Of a stretch of 64,000 nt of DNA, positions 55,319-63,935 are shown in pieces. Below the pieces are notes generated by a model. It saw only the letters and a list, made by a program, of their open reading frames with translations. It did no database searches and was not told where the DNA came from. Where the stretch lies: the NCBI RefSeq assembly GCF_000805385.1, contig NZ_JTJW01000001.1, forward strand, positions 248,001 through 312,000, given 5' to 3'. This stretch comes from Mycolicibacterium setense (lineage in GTDB: Bacteria; Actinomycetota; Actinomycetes; Mycobacteriales; Mycobacteriaceae). How positions within the stretch are numbered: the first letter of the stretch is position 1; each line of letters opens with the position of its first letter. A program made the position numbers and the translations under genes.

Positions 55319-55866
55319 GCCCGCGTCGCCGGATCGAGGCCGATGAGCGTGACTACTTCGCGGTCGAGCCCAAGGAACCGATCCGTTGGGGCCTGCCGAT
55401 CGTCGGGATCATCTCGGCGTTGCTCATCGCAGCCGCCATCGCGGGCAGCACGCTGATCCTGGTGCGGCACGAATCGGATCGACGCGCTCAGATCAAGACC
55501 GCAGGCGCGTTGGACTATGTACGTGAGTTCATGACGGTGTACACGACGCTGGATCCGTTTCACGCGAACGACTATGCCGACCGCATCGCGGCACAGGCGA
55601 CCGGCGATTTCCGAAAGATGTTCCAGGAGAAGCAGAACGAGATCGTCGTTCAGGTGGCACGGTCCGAGCCGACCGAAGGTTCGGTCTTGGATGCGGGTAT
55701 CGAGCGCTGGAATGACAACGGCAGTGCCGATGTGCTGGTCGCCACCAAGACCAGCACGCGTACGCCGGACGGAAAGTCCGTGATCGAGAGCGGCAGCCGT
55801 TGGATTGCGACGACGATTTGGGAAGGACAGCAGTGGAAGATCAGCCAGCTGATTCAGGTGATCTGA
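55315..55866 (+). CDS. mam1C: Mce-associated membrane protein Mam1C (Rv0177-like)
   Basis: 183 residues, ATG overlapping the previous stop (ATGA). Short charged head, one membrane helix (about 23-45), then an NTF2-like extracytoplasmic domain ('DYVREFMTVYTTLDPFHAND'). The same architecture as the neighbouring Mam proteins implies they assemble together. Mam1D starts inside it, 34 bases before the stop. Confidence 0.88.
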   Translation: MSPRRRIEADERDYFAVEPKEPIRWGLPIVGIISALLIAAAIAGSTLILVRHESDRRAQIKTAGALDYVREFMTVYTTLDPFHANDYADRIAAQATGDFRKMFQEKQNEIVVQVARSEPTEGSVLDAGIERWNDNGSADVLVATKTSTRTPDGKSVIESGSRWIATTIWEGQQWKISQLIQVI

Positions 55867-56813
55867 CCACCGGCGAGCCCGACAAGCCGCGCCGCAGACT
55901 GCGTTTCGGGCGGCGTCGCCGTGCCGAGGACGTGGTTGAGGCACCGATCGAGGCGCCGGCCGACGAGGGCGACGCGGAATCTGGCTCGGAATCCGGCGCG
56001 GAGTCGGACCCGGAATCCGATGAGGCCACGGCCACTTCGGAACGTCGTACGCCCGTGGGCAAGACCCGCCGCAAGGCTTCGACCGAACCCGAAGGTGAGG
56101 CCGCGCCCGAAAATGAGGCCGCGCCTGAAGGTGAGGCCACGTCTGAAGGTGAGTCTTCATCCGAAGCGAGCATCGAATCCGACTCGGAGCCGGAATCCGG
56201 CACCGAGATGGAAGCCGACGGTGAAACTGAGGTCGAGTCTGAGGCGGTGGACGCTGAGGCCGAGCCGGCCGAGGACGTGATCCTGGTGCCGCACCGGCAG
56301 GCCGGCAGGCGGTTGACGTACTTTGCCGCCGGTGCTGCGGCGGTGTTCGTGGTCGCCTGCGCATTCGGCGGTGCCATGTTGCAGCCGTACCTCGCCGATC
56401 GGGCCTTGGTCGCGACCAAGCTTCAGGTGGCGCGGACTTCGGCCGACGCCATCACAACGTTGTGGACGTACAACCCGGACAACATCGAAACCCTGCCGGA
56501 CCGGGCGTCGAAGTACCTGTCGAGCGGCTTCGCCGACCAATACCGGCAATTGATCGATTCCATCGTTCCGACCAACAAGCAGGCGCAGGTCACGAACAAC
56601 ACCGAGGTGATGGGTACTGCGGTCGAGACCATCAGCCGGGATGAGGCCACTGCGATCGTCTACACCAACACGGTTTCGACGAGTCCGGTGACCAAGAACG
56701 TGCCCTCGCTGCGGTACATGTCGTATCGGCTGACGTTGCAGCGCACCGATGGGGATTGGCGAATCACTCAGATGCCGGCGTTGACGCAATTGGACTTGTC
56801 TCCGCAGTTGTAG
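55833..56813 (+). CDS. mam1D: Mce-associated membrane protein Mam1D (Rv0178-like), long acidic head
   Basis: 326 residues from GTG 55833, chosen for GGAAGG five to seven bases upstream. The first 150 residues are extremely acidic (Glu/Ser/Ala/Asp) and include four 6-residue repeats; then one membrane helix (about 163-185) and an NTF2-like domain. The acidic cytoplasmic head is unusually long for the family and probably disordered. It is the last mce1-type gene in the operon. Confidence 0.85.
   Translation: MEDQPADSGDLTTGEPDKPRRRLRFGRRRRAEDVVEAPIEAPADEGDAESGSESGAESDPESDEATATSERRTPVGKTRRKASTEPEGEAAPENEAAPEGEATSEGESSSEASIESDSEPESGTEMEADGETEVESEAVDAEAEPAEDVILVPHRQAGRRLTYFAAGAAAVFVVACAFGGAMLQPYLADRALVATKLQVARTSADAITTLWTYNPDNIETLPDRASKYLSSGFADQYRQLIDSIVPTNKQAQVTNNTEVMGTAVETISRDEATAIVYTNTVSTSPVTKNVPSLRYMSYRLTLQRTDGDWRITQMPALTQLDLSPQL
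56091..56162 (+). repeat. 18-bp tandem repeat in mam1D, four copies
   Basis: Four 18-base units from 56091, 56109, 56127 and 56145 encode EGEAAP-, ENEAAP-, EGEATS- and EGESSS-type hexapeptides in the acidic head. The third and fourth units have diverged. Repeat number may vary among strains. Confidence 0.9.
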
Positions 56814-56829
56814 CGGCGAAGATGTAGGC

Positions 56830-57528
56830 ATGGCCATCGCCTCTCCGGTGACGCAGCGGTCGACTGTTGTGGCCCTTCTGTTGTTGACGTGCGCCACCGG
56901 GATCGTCGACGCGGTCAGTGTGTTGGTGCTGGGGCATGTGTTCGTCGCCAACATGACCGGAAACGTGATCTTCCTCGGGTTCTGGTTCGTACCGGGCTCG
57001 GGCGTCGACGTGACCGGGGCGTTGGTGGCGTTCATCGGGTTCGTGCTGGGCACAGTGGTCGGTGGGCGGCTGCGACGCCATCTCGACAGCGATGTCCGGA
57101 ATTGGCTTGCCACCGCTTTGGGGGTGGAAGTCGTTCTGCTGACTGTGCTTTCGGTTCTCGCGGGCACAGGTGTGCTCGACTATCACGACAACCGCAAGTT
57201 CATCCTCATTGTTCTGGCAATGACATTCGGGATCCAGAACGCGACCGCGCGCCAATTCGGCATCCAAGAGTTGAGCACGACTGTGCTGACGCAGACGATC
57301 GTCGGTATCGGTTTCGACAGCAGACTGGCCGGCGGTACGGGGGACCGCGAGAAACTGCGCTACAGCGTGGTACTGACGATGTGTGGGGGTGCGGTGTTCG
57401 GTGCGACGCTGTCGCGGTTCACCGTCGCACCGGTGATCGCGATGGCGGCCGTGGTGGTGGCGAGCAGTGCGTTGATCTTCAAGTTCGGGCCGGCGTCTGA
57501 GCCGGCGTCTGCGGGGAGTGCTCGCTGA
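56830..57528 (+). CDS. DUF1275 (YoaK-like) membrane protein
   Basis: 232 residues, six membrane helices. 'CATGIVDAVSVLVLGHVFVANMTGNVIF' (core VLGHVFVANMTGN) is the DUF1275 hallmark, and 'MTFGIQNATARQFG' follows. These are integral membrane proteins of unknown function. It begins 16 bases after mam1D, so read-through from the mce1 operon is possible. Its end overlaps the convergent gene by 50 bases. Confidence 0.88.
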   Translation: MAIASPVTQRSTVVALLLLTCATGIVDAVSVLVLGHVFVANMTGNVIFLGFWFVPGSGVDVTGALVAFIGFVLGTVVGGRLRRHLDSDVRNWLATALGVEVVLLTVLSVLAGTGVLDYHDNRKFILIVLAMTFGIQNATARQFGIQELSTTVLTQTIVGIGFDSRLAGGTGDREKLRYSVVLTMCGGAVFGATLSRFTVAPVIAMAAVVVASSALIFKFGPASEPASAGSAR

Positions 57529-58240
57529 TCCACGCCACACCCTCGTCGGCCGCGTGTCGCAGGGCGGCGAACTCACCGAAGTAGTCGACCACTGCACCTA
57601 ACCCGGGCAACATGCCGAGGTAGCGGTAAACCTTTTGCGGTTGGGGCCTTTTCGTGAACTCATCGCCGACCGCGCGTAATGTGCCTGCGAACTCCCAGAG
57701 CCTCTCGGGCAGCGATTGCCGCGCTGTGTCGGCATCACCGACCGAAGTGTGGGCCTCAGCGTCAGGGAGTTCACGGTCGCACAGAACGGCACCGAGCAAC
57801 TGCACCTGGTCGTCGTGATCGGTGACGCCGTCCTCGCGGGCCACCGCGCACAACACCAGGGCCTGATTGGTGAAGCCCAGGACGTCCTGAACCCCGAGCC
57901 GGTCGGCGATGACCCCGAATGCACCGGGAAACGCGACGAGGATGGTGGTCACCGCTCCGGCGCGGTGCACCCACCACTTCACGTGGCCGCCTTGATCCAT
58001 CTCGGTCCAGGCTCTGGTGCCCGGCAGCTCAGCGAAGTTGAGCAAAGCCGCTGCGATGTCGAGAGACTTCCCGACGGGGCCGCCGGCGGGCTCGTCGCGA
58101 TGGGTACGCCGCCTCAGCCCGAGCGGATCGAATCGGCTGAACACATCGAGTACCGGATTGATCACAGATACCGCGTGATCGAGCGCGCCCGCGACGTCAG
58201 CGTCCGACAGGCGAGTGAAAGGCAACAGGCTCATCCCCAT
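57479..58240 (-). CDS. Unrecognised protein
   Basis: 253 residues; no family recognised. It is mostly alpha-helical in appearance, with 'AWTEMDQGGHVKWWVHRAGAV' (Trp/His-rich) near 80-95, 'FGVIADRLGVQDVLGFTNQALVLCAVARE' (hydrophobic, possible membrane-touching helix) around 110-135, and 'HDDQVQLLGAVLC' following. There is no signal peptide. The DNA coding bias suits a real gene. It overlaps the convergent DUF1275 gene and reads away from the DUF222/HNH gene. Confidence 0.7.
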   Translation of the reverse strand: MGMSLLPFTRLSDADVAGALDHAVSVINPVLDVFSRFDPLGLRRRTHRDEPAGGPVGKSLDIAAALLNFAELPGTRAWTEMDQGGHVKWWVHRAGAVTTILVAFPGAFGVIADRLGVQDVLGFTNQALVLCAVAREDGVTDHDDQVQLLGAVLCDRELPDAEAHTSVGDADTARQSLPERLWEFAGTLRAVGDEFTKRPQPQKVYRYLGMLPGLGAVVDYFGEFAALRHAADEGVAWISEHSPQTPAQTPART

Positions 58241-58280
58241 CCCAGCTATCTTGCCCCATGGTCGCCCGAGCGTCAGGACG

Positions 58281-58300
58281 GCGGACCTGACTAGGTCCGC
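58281..58300. repeat. Perfect 8-bp hairpin in the intergenic gap
   Basis: GCGGACCT (58281-58288), loop GACT, AGGTCCGC (58293-58300). It lies between divergent starts, 41 bases before the unrecognised gene and 101 before the DUF222 gene. A second palindrome CGTTCG-CTC-CGAACG is at 58323-58337. They could be operator sites. Confidence 0.5.
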
Positions 58301-58400
58301 ATGACTTCGGAGAACTGCGATTCGTTCGCTCCGAACGGGCGGCCGACCACTGGGTTCCGAGGGTCCGGAACTTGTCGGTGGCTTCTGCGATCATGAGGTT

Positions 58401-59672
58401 ATGTCTTCGGCTGCAGCGTCTTTCACCACGGAAGGGGTGAATCCTGTGCGGCGGATTGAGGTGTTGTTCGGGGAGTTGGAGCAGTTGTGCGGGCAGCGCA
58501 ACGCGATCGACGGCCGCATCGTGGAGATCGTCGCCGAACTCGACCGCGACGAATTATGCGGGGCCACCGGTGCCCGCTCGATGAAGGCGTTGGTGGCCTG
58601 GAAAACCGGGGTCTCCCCACGCAACGCCGAAACCACCGTGGCCATCGCCCGACGGATCGAGGAATTTCCGCGCTGCACCCAAGCCCTGCGCGAAGGACGC
58701 TTGTCGCTGGATCAGGTCGGGGTGATCGCCGAGAACGCCGCCGACGGCTCCGATGCGCACTACGCCCAACTCGCCCCCGTGGCCACCGTCACCCAGCTAC
58801 GCACCGCCGTCAAACTCGAACCCCACCCCCAACCCGACCGCCAGCCCGAACCGCAACGGTCATTCACCCGCACCGAAACCGAGCAGTACACCACCTACAA
58901 GATTCGGTTGCCCCGGGTGGAGGCGGCCAAGTTCGAGGCCGGCCTGCGGTCGCATCACGACGGGCTGGTCGCCGACTACACACGCGACCGCGACATCGAT
59001 CAGGACACCGGTGGGCCGATCTCGGATCAGGCACCACCGTTCCCCACCCATGTCGATGCGTTCATGAGTCTCATCGAGGCCGGTTGGGACACCGAATCCG
59101 CGCATCGCCCGCACGGGCAGCACACCACCGTCAACGTGCATCTGAACCTCGACACCGACAAACCGGTCGCCTCGCTACACCTGGGGCCGCTGCTCACCGA
59201 CGCCGAACGCCAATACCTGCTGTGCGAAGCGACCCTGGAAGCGTGGTTCGAGCGTCACGGCCAACCCATCGGGGTAGGGCGCACCACCCGGACCATCAGC
59301 CGGCGACTGCGCCGCGCCCTGGAACACCGCGACCACAGCTGTGTGGTGCCCGGCTGCGGTGCCACCCGCGGCCTGCACGCTCACCACCTCATCCACTGGG
59401 AAGACGGCGGCCCCACCGAACTCCACAACCTGGTGTTGCTGTGCCCCTACCATCACCGGCTGCACCACCAGGGCGGCATCACCATCACCGGACCCGCAGA
59501 CAGGCTCGTCGTCACCGACCGGGCCGGCACACCACTGACCAACAGCTCGCTGGCCCGCCCACCGACCACACCCCCACCCGATGTTCCACCCTGTCCCGGA
59601 CCCACCGGCGAACGCGCCGACTGGTGGTGGTACACACCCTTCCAACCCCAACCACCACCGAAAGTCGCGTAG
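58401..59672 (+). CDS. DUF222/HNH-endonuclease-domain protein, 13E12 type
   Basis: 423 residues. An N-terminal DUF222 domain (about 15-290) precedes a C-terminal HNH zinc nuclease domain: 'HSCVVPGCGATRGLHAHHLIHWEDGG' shortens to CVVPGCGATRGLHAHH, then 'LHNLVLLCPYHHRLHH', giving the two Cys pairs and the HHxxxW core. The end is Pro-rich. This is the mycobacterial 13E12 repeat family, present in many copies per genome and often linked to mobile DNA; its role is unsettled. An M at 58440 region is a possible later start. Confidence 0.88.
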   Translation: MSSAAASFTTEGVNPVRRIEVLFGELEQLCGQRNAIDGRIVEIVAELDRDELCGATGARSMKALVAWKTGVSPRNAETTVAIARRIEEFPRCTQALREGRLSLDQVGVIAENAADGSDAHYAQLAPVATVTQLRTAVKLEPHPQPDRQPEPQRSFTRTETEQYTTYKIRLPRVEAAKFEAGLRSHHDGLVADYTRDRDIDQDTGGPISDQAPPFPTHVDAFMSLIEAGWDTESAHRPHGQHTTVNVHLNLDTDKPVASLHLGPLLTDAERQYLLCEATLEAWFERHGQPIGVGRTTRTISRRLRRALEHRDHSCVVPGCGATRGLHAHHLIHWEDGGPTELHNLVLLCPYHHRLHHQGGITITGPADRLVVTDRAGTPLTNSSLARPPTTPPPDVPPCPGPTGERADWWWYTPFQPQPPPKVA

Positions 59673-59731
59673 TTCTTGGGGATAGCGTTGTGGGTGGCTC
59701 ATCCGGAGTTCGCGTCGGTAGCCTCACCGGT

Positions 59732-60538
59732 ATGTCCGATGCCGCGGACCGGTCCGACGTCTTCGTCAAACGCAGCGCGTCGGCTCCGGCGGGGTTCTTC
59801 GCAGCCGAAGCGGCCGGCCTGAACTGGCTGGCCGTGGATGACGGCGTGCCGTGCGTCGGCGTAATCGATTACAACGCAACCTCATTGACGTTGCAGCGGC
59901 TGCACCCGACCGCGCCCACGGCGCATGGAGCTCGAGTGTTCGGCGAACGACTGGCACGCACCCACGCTGCAGGTGCGCCGGCCTACGGCGCCGGGCCGGA
60001 CGGTTACCACGGGGACGGATTCTTCGGCCCGGTGTCGCAGCCGTTGCCAATGTCGTTGACGGGCAATGATTCTTGGGGCGCCTTCTATGCCGCCGAGCGG
60101 CTGGGCCCCATGGCGAGACTGGCCCATCCACGGCTCAGCGCCGCCGCACAGGAAGCCGTCGCAGCAGTGGCCGACCTTTGCCGCGCAGGGGTGTTCGATG
60201 ACGACGATGTGCCCGCCAGACTGCACGGCGACCTCTGGAGCGGCAACGTGTTGTGGACCGCCGACGGCGCCGTCCTGATCGATCCGGCCGCGCACGGCGG
60301 GCATCGCGAGACGGATCTGGCGATGTTGGCGCTTTTCGGTTTTCCGTTCCTCGATGAGGTGATGGCGGGTTACAGCTCCGTGCGGCCACTGCGCGATGGC
60401 TGGCGGAATCGGATCGACCTGCACCAGCTGTACCCGCTGCTGGCTCACGTCGTGCTGTTCGGCGGGGGCTACGCGAGCCAGGTCGAGGCAGCAGCCCAGC
60501 GGATCTCAGCGCACGGCAGCAAACTACGAATCGAGTAG
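59732..60538 (+). CDS. Fructosamine-kinase-like protein
   Basis: 268 residues from ATG 59732, far shorter than the open frame it sits in. Kinase-like fold: 'ARLHGDLWSGNVLW' is the catalytic loop (HGDLWSGN, Asp the base) and 'LIDPAAHGGHRETDLAML' carries the metal-binding Asp. Relatives phosphorylate ketosamines on glycated proteins or metabolites so that the sugar falls off, a repair function. The N-terminal ATP-lysine is likely in 'DVFVKRSAS'. Confidence 0.9.
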   Translation: MSDAADRSDVFVKRSASAPAGFFAAEAAGLNWLAVDDGVPCVGVIDYNATSLTLQRLHPTAPTAHGARVFGERLARTHAAGAPAYGAGPDGYHGDGFFGPVSQPLPMSLTGNDSWGAFYAAERLGPMARLAHPRLSAAAQEAVAAVADLCRAGVFDDDDVPARLHGDLWSGNVLWTADGAVLIDPAAHGGHRETDLAMLALFGFPFLDEVMAGYSSVRPLRDGWRNRIDLHQLYPLLAHVVLFGGGYASQVEAAAQRISAHGSKLRIE

Positions 60539-60886
60539 TTTCTACGGCGCTCGACGCCTGCCCGGAGTCGACTGGTGCAGGTCGAAACGATTCCCGCACT
60601 GATCGGAATCGGTTGACACATCGACGGATATCTGACAACGGCAAGCCGGGTGCGCATTACGCGTAGCAACGTGGCGCTCAGAGAATCGGCACAAAATCAA
60701 GGATTGCCTGTCGCAAGCGTTAATTGATTTTTGCGCAGGGCAGTGCCGGTCGAATCGGTTGCAACTAGTTTGCGACAGGTTGCGAACAGGAGGAGGAGTT
60801 TCTTCTCAGCAATGCAGTGATGTCGATCACATTAGTGCTACGTTGCCTGAGATCAAGCTGAGAACACGGCCGAAGGGACTGGTCAG
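60539..60886 (+). promoter_or_regulatory. 348-base non-coding region upstream of the PE-PPE-like gene
   Basis: No protein-like frame is seen. It holds AAAATCAA (60693-60700) facing TTGATTTT (60724-60731), an AT-rich stretch between them, a GCAACTAGTTTGC element near 60769, a purine-rich AGGAGGAGGAG (60788-60798) and a CRP-like site (60816-60831). It looks like a complex promoter for the secreted protein. Confidence 0.5.
60816..60831. promoter_or_regulatory. CRP-like binding site
   Basis: AGTGA-TGTCGA-TCACA matches the mycobacterial CRP consensus TGTGA-N6-TCACA with one mismatch. It is 56 bases before the start codon at 60887. Confidence 0.6.
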
Positions 60887-63082
60887 ATGGCGGTCAAACA
60901 CCGTAGGCAGCGGCGGCGCGTCAAGAGGGTTGCGACCCTCGGGGCGGCAACCGCAACAGTCACCGCGCTTACGGTGGGTGTTGCTCCTCCGCCGGCTCAA
61001 GCCGCCGCGGTGCAACGTGACCTTCGGTTGCAATCCGGCGTCCAGATCTTCCCGCCGCCCGACCAGATCCCAGACCTCACGGGCGGCTTCGGAACCCAGG
61101 TCTACAACCAGTTCCAGACTGTCGGCGCGCAGGTTGAGACGGCGTTCGTCAACACCTTCAACTTGGCTGCTCTGCTGCAGGCGGCGGGAATCGATCCGAC
61201 CGCCGCGATCAAGGACCCGCTCAACGATGCGATCGGTGGAGCGCTCGGTGGCGCGCTGGGAGGTTTGCCCGTCGACGTGGGCGAACTTCTCGGAATCGAC
61301 CTGAGCGATCCGCTGTCGTCGGCCGGCATCAACTTGATCACCACCGGCGGGGCGTTCACGCTGCTCCGACTGCTCGGTGTTGACCTCGGGTGGGTGCCGT
61401 CCTTCCCGAACTCAGTGGCCGACGAGATCAACAACACCCCGTACCTCAACATCAGCCTGGAGTCGATTTTTGACGCGCTCGGTCTACCCACGACTGGCTC
61501 TGGTCTTTTGGCAATCCGGCTTGCGCTCCGCGCAATCGGCATTGAACTGCCGGACCTCAGCACGAACGCCGCCGACGTGCGCATCCCGATTGTGGCGGGC
61601 TGGGGATTCGGCGCCTTCGCCGCCGGCGCGGCGTATCAGCAGGTGGTCGACGATCTGCCGAATCAGCCTGGCGGGACCAACTACACCGGTACCAACCCCC
61701 TGCTGGGCAGCTTCACCATCTTGCCGATGATCCTGATCGACAACCCCGGCCGCGCCAACGGCGGCATCCTGGCCCGCGCCTATCCGTTGTTCGGCCTGCT
61801 GGGCATCGACACCGTGACACCCGATACCCAGGTCCAGAGCAGCGGGACCAGCATCCTCGCCGGCATCCCCGTCGTCGGTGACATCCCACTGTTCGGGCTC
61901 ACCCCGGGCGGGGCCAACCTGATCCCGATCAAGATCGACGCCACGGCGGAGTACCTGCCGCTGTCGGACTTCGCGGCGTGGCCCAACCCGTTCACCATGG
62001 CCAATAACGTTGCGGCAGGTCTGTTCCCGACGTACATCTTGCGGAATCAGTCGCTGGACACGCTGGGCACGGTGCTGGTCGACCAAATCGTGTCGCAGCT
62101 CGGCGCGGACATCACGGACTATCTGGCCAACCCGGGGGACGATCCTCAACTCGGCCCCAAGCTCAACATCTACGTGACGATCCCGGCGCAGAGTCTGCCG
62201 CTGTTGGAGCCGACATACCTCGCGGTGGACGTGGTCAACCTGCTGACCGGGGCGAACTTCAACAACCCGATCGGCACGGCGCTGAGCCCGGTGCTCACGA
62301 GTCTGGTGAACCTCGGGTACACCGATGTGGAGTACAACCCCACCACCGGTGTGTACGAGCGCACGCTCGACGAAGCCGATATCCCAACCGCTTTCGGCAC
62401 TCTCCCGGCAGATGTCGACTGGGCGCAGGTGCCGGGGCATCTGGTCAACAACCTCGTCACCGGCATTCAGAAGTCGATCAGTGATGGCCTGATCAACCAG
62501 AACCCCGTGCCGAGCCCGATTCAGCAGCTGCTCGGACTGCTGGGGGTCGGTAACGGCTTGACGACCGGTGGATCGGGCCTGGACCTCGCGGGCATCACCG
62601 ACGCGCTGAACAACCTCACCCAGGGCACGTTCAACGATGTTGGGACACAGGGCATTGCGAAGACGAGCTTCGAGCCGCAGGGCGTCACGCAGACCAAGGT
62701 CGGCACCGACACGGTAAACCTGAAGTCTGTCGTGGACGAGTCGGTAGACGACACCAAGGTGAACGTCGAGGGCGGCGCCGACAAGCTCGCCGCCTCGGAC
62801 GCCCGCAAAGAGATCGAGAAATCGGTCACGGAGGCCGGCGAACGTGCGAAGGCCTCGACTGAAAAGGCACGTGAGCGGACAGCCAAGGCCGTCAAGGACG
62901 CCCAGGAGCGGGTGAACAAGCTCGCCGAGGACGGTCGCAAGGAGATCAAGGCGGCCGCCGAGGGAATCCAGAAAGGTGCCGAGAAGGCGGTCAACGACGT
63001 GAAGGACAACGTCAAGAAGGCCGGCGATTCGGTGAAGCCCGCCAAGAAGACCGAGAAGAAGGACACCAAGGACGCCGCCTGA
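60887..63082 (+). CDS. Secreted PE-PPE-domain-like protein with Lys/Ala-rich coiled-coil tail
   Basis: 731 residues, GAAGGGA before the ATG. A twin-basic signal peptide (1-38, ending PAQAAA) exports it. The central region (about 60-500) has the mycobacterial PE-PPE (alpha/beta hydrolase-like) pattern, e.g. 'FPPPDQIPDLTGG' and 'PLLGSFTILPMILIDNPGR', but I cannot see a clear GxSxG elbow, so activity is doubtful. From about 620 to the end it changes to Lys/Ala/Glu helices with repeats like KAAAEGIQKGAEKAV and a KKTEKKDTKDAA end, as in heparin-binding HBHA. The tail could bind cell wall or host glycans. Confidence 0.82.
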   Translation: MAVKHRRQRRRVKRVATLGAATATVTALTVGVAPPPAQAAAVQRDLRLQSGVQIFPPPDQIPDLTGGFGTQVYNQFQTVGAQVETAFVNTFNLAALLQAAGIDPTAAIKDPLNDAIGGALGGALGGLPVDVGELLGIDLSDPLSSAGINLITTGGAFTLLRLLGVDLGWVPSFPNSVADEINNTPYLNISLESIFDALGLPTTGSGLLAIRLALRAIGIELPDLSTNAADVRIPIVAGWGFGAFAAGAAYQQVVDDLPNQPGGTNYTGTNPLLGSFTILPMILIDNPGRANGGILARAYPLFGLLGIDTVTPDTQVQSSGTSILAGIPVVGDIPLFGLTPGGANLIPIKIDATAEYLPLSDFAAWPNPFTMANNVAAGLFPTYILRNQSLDTLGTVLVDQIVSQLGADITDYLANPGDDPQLGPKLNIYVTIPAQSLPLLEPTYLAVDVVNLLTGANFNNPIGTALSPVLTSLVNLGYTDVEYNPTTGVYERTLDEADIPTAFGTLPADVDWAQVPGHLVNNLVTGIQKSISDGLINQNPVPSPIQQLLGLLGVGNGLTTGGSGLDLAGITDALNNLTQGTFNDVGTQGIAKTSFEPQGVTQTKVGTDTVNLKSVVDESVDDTKVNVEGGADKLAASDARKEIEKSVTEAGERAKASTEKARERTAKAVKDAQERVNKLAEDGRKEIKAAAEGIQKGAEKAVNDVKDNVKKAGDSVKPAKKTEKKDTKDAA

Positions 63083-63117
63083 CGCCTGGGCCGCCTGACT
63101 CCCCGGCCGCCTGACCG

Positions 63118-63444
63118 CTACGCTGCCTGGTGCACCGACTCCACGGTGTAGACGTGCGGCTCGAAGCTGATCGCGATGTCTGCGCACCGGCCCATGTGCT
63201 CCCGCGCGACCGGATCGGCGAGCATGGCCTGGAAGTCCTCGACACTGCGCCATTGGGCGTAGTTGGTGACACGGGTGCCGTCGGTGCTCAGGTGGATGTT
63301 GGCGGAGATGAATCCGGGCACGTGCCGCATCACGTCCTCGGTTGCCGCCCGCAGTAGGTCGACGAGTTCTGCCGCCCGCGCCGGCTCCACGGTGAATACG
63401 TTGATGAGGGTTGCGTGCTGGCTGTGCGCCTCGATGGTGGTCAT
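63118..63444 (-). CDS. Antibiotic-biosynthesis-monooxygenase (ABM) domain protein
   Basis: 108 residues from ATG 63444, chosen because AAAGGAG stands six bases before it. The ferredoxin-like ABM fold is shown by 'TLINVFTVEPARAAELVDLL', 'VMRHVPGFISANIHLSTDGTRVTNYAQWRS' (core ANIHLSTDGTRVTNYAQW). Such small enzymes oxidise quinone-like or heme substrates without cofactors. It is divergent from a MarR gene with a shared palindrome and probably under its control. Confidence 0.85.
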   Translation of the reverse strand: MTTIEAHSQHATLINVFTVEPARAAELVDLLRAATEDVMRHVPGFISANIHLSTDGTRVTNYAQWRSVEDFQAMLADPVAREHMGRCADIAISFEPHVYTVESVHQAA

Positions 63445-63465
63445 GGTCATCTCCTTTGTCAGGGT

Positions 63466-63498
63466 CCTTACATTCACGACGGTAGCACTGATGTAAGG
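63466..63498. promoter_or_regulatory. MarR operator
   Basis: CCTTACAT (63466-63473) and its exact complement ATGTAAGG (63491-63498) with a 17-base spacer, lying between the divergent ABM (63444) and MarR (63507) starts. The second half-site is only nine bases before the MarR start. Confidence 0.75.
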
Positions 63499-63506
63499 TT
63501 CCTGTC

Positions 63507-63935
63507 ATGCCTCGGGATGTGGAAAGTGGCGCCGGCTACCTCGTCAAGCGCGTGCAACAGAGTCTGCGTCGCAATTGCGATGCGGCCCTGCGCCCTACGG
63601 GGTTGTCGATGGCGCAGTACACCGCCCTGCGTGCGCTGGCCGACCACCCGCAAGCCTCGGCCGCGGAGCTCGCGCGCCTCTGTTTCGTCACCCGCCAGTC
63701 CCTGCAAGACGTGCTGGCCGGGCTGCGATCCGCCGCGCTGGTGGAGGATTCGTCCGGTCCGCAAAAGGGCCGCGCCCGGGCACTGCAGTTGACAGCCGCA
63801 GGCAAGCGTCGGTTGGCTCAGGCGCATGCGGAGGTGCTCCGCGTCGAGCAGGACATGCTGAACGGAATCCCCGGCAAAGCCCGCACGGAACTCGCATCCT
63901 TGCTGTTGCGCTGTGCGGAGAACCTCGAGACCTAG
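63507..63935 (+). CDS. MarR-family regulator
   Basis: 142 residues. The winged helix lies at about 40-100 ('MAQYTALRALADHPQASAAELARLCFVTRQSLQDVLAGL', core AELARLCFVTRQSLQDVL) with dimer helices at both ends. It is divergent from the ABM gene and sits beside the palindrome, so it likely represses both genes until bound by a phenolic or quinone-like compound. Its TAG overlaps the stop of a convergent gene. Confidence 0.9.
   Translation: MPRDVESGAGYLVKRVQQSLRRNCDAALRPTGLSMAQYTALRALADHPQASAAELARLCFVTRQSLQDVLAGLRSAALVEDSSGPQKGRARALQLTAAGKRRLAQAHAEVLRVEQDMLNGIPGKARTELASLLLRCAENLET

Noticed and set aside
58487..59700. Long Arg/Pro-rich frame antisense-like to the DUF222 gene in another plus frame
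   Set aside because: It is a high-GC shadow of the DUF222/HNH gene; only its last part, from ATG 59732, is a real (fructosamine-kinase) gene.
60759..61304. 181-residue frame overlapping the PE-PPE-like start
   Set aside because: Low-complexity Arg/Ser shadow; the 60887 frame has a signal peptide and proper coding bias.
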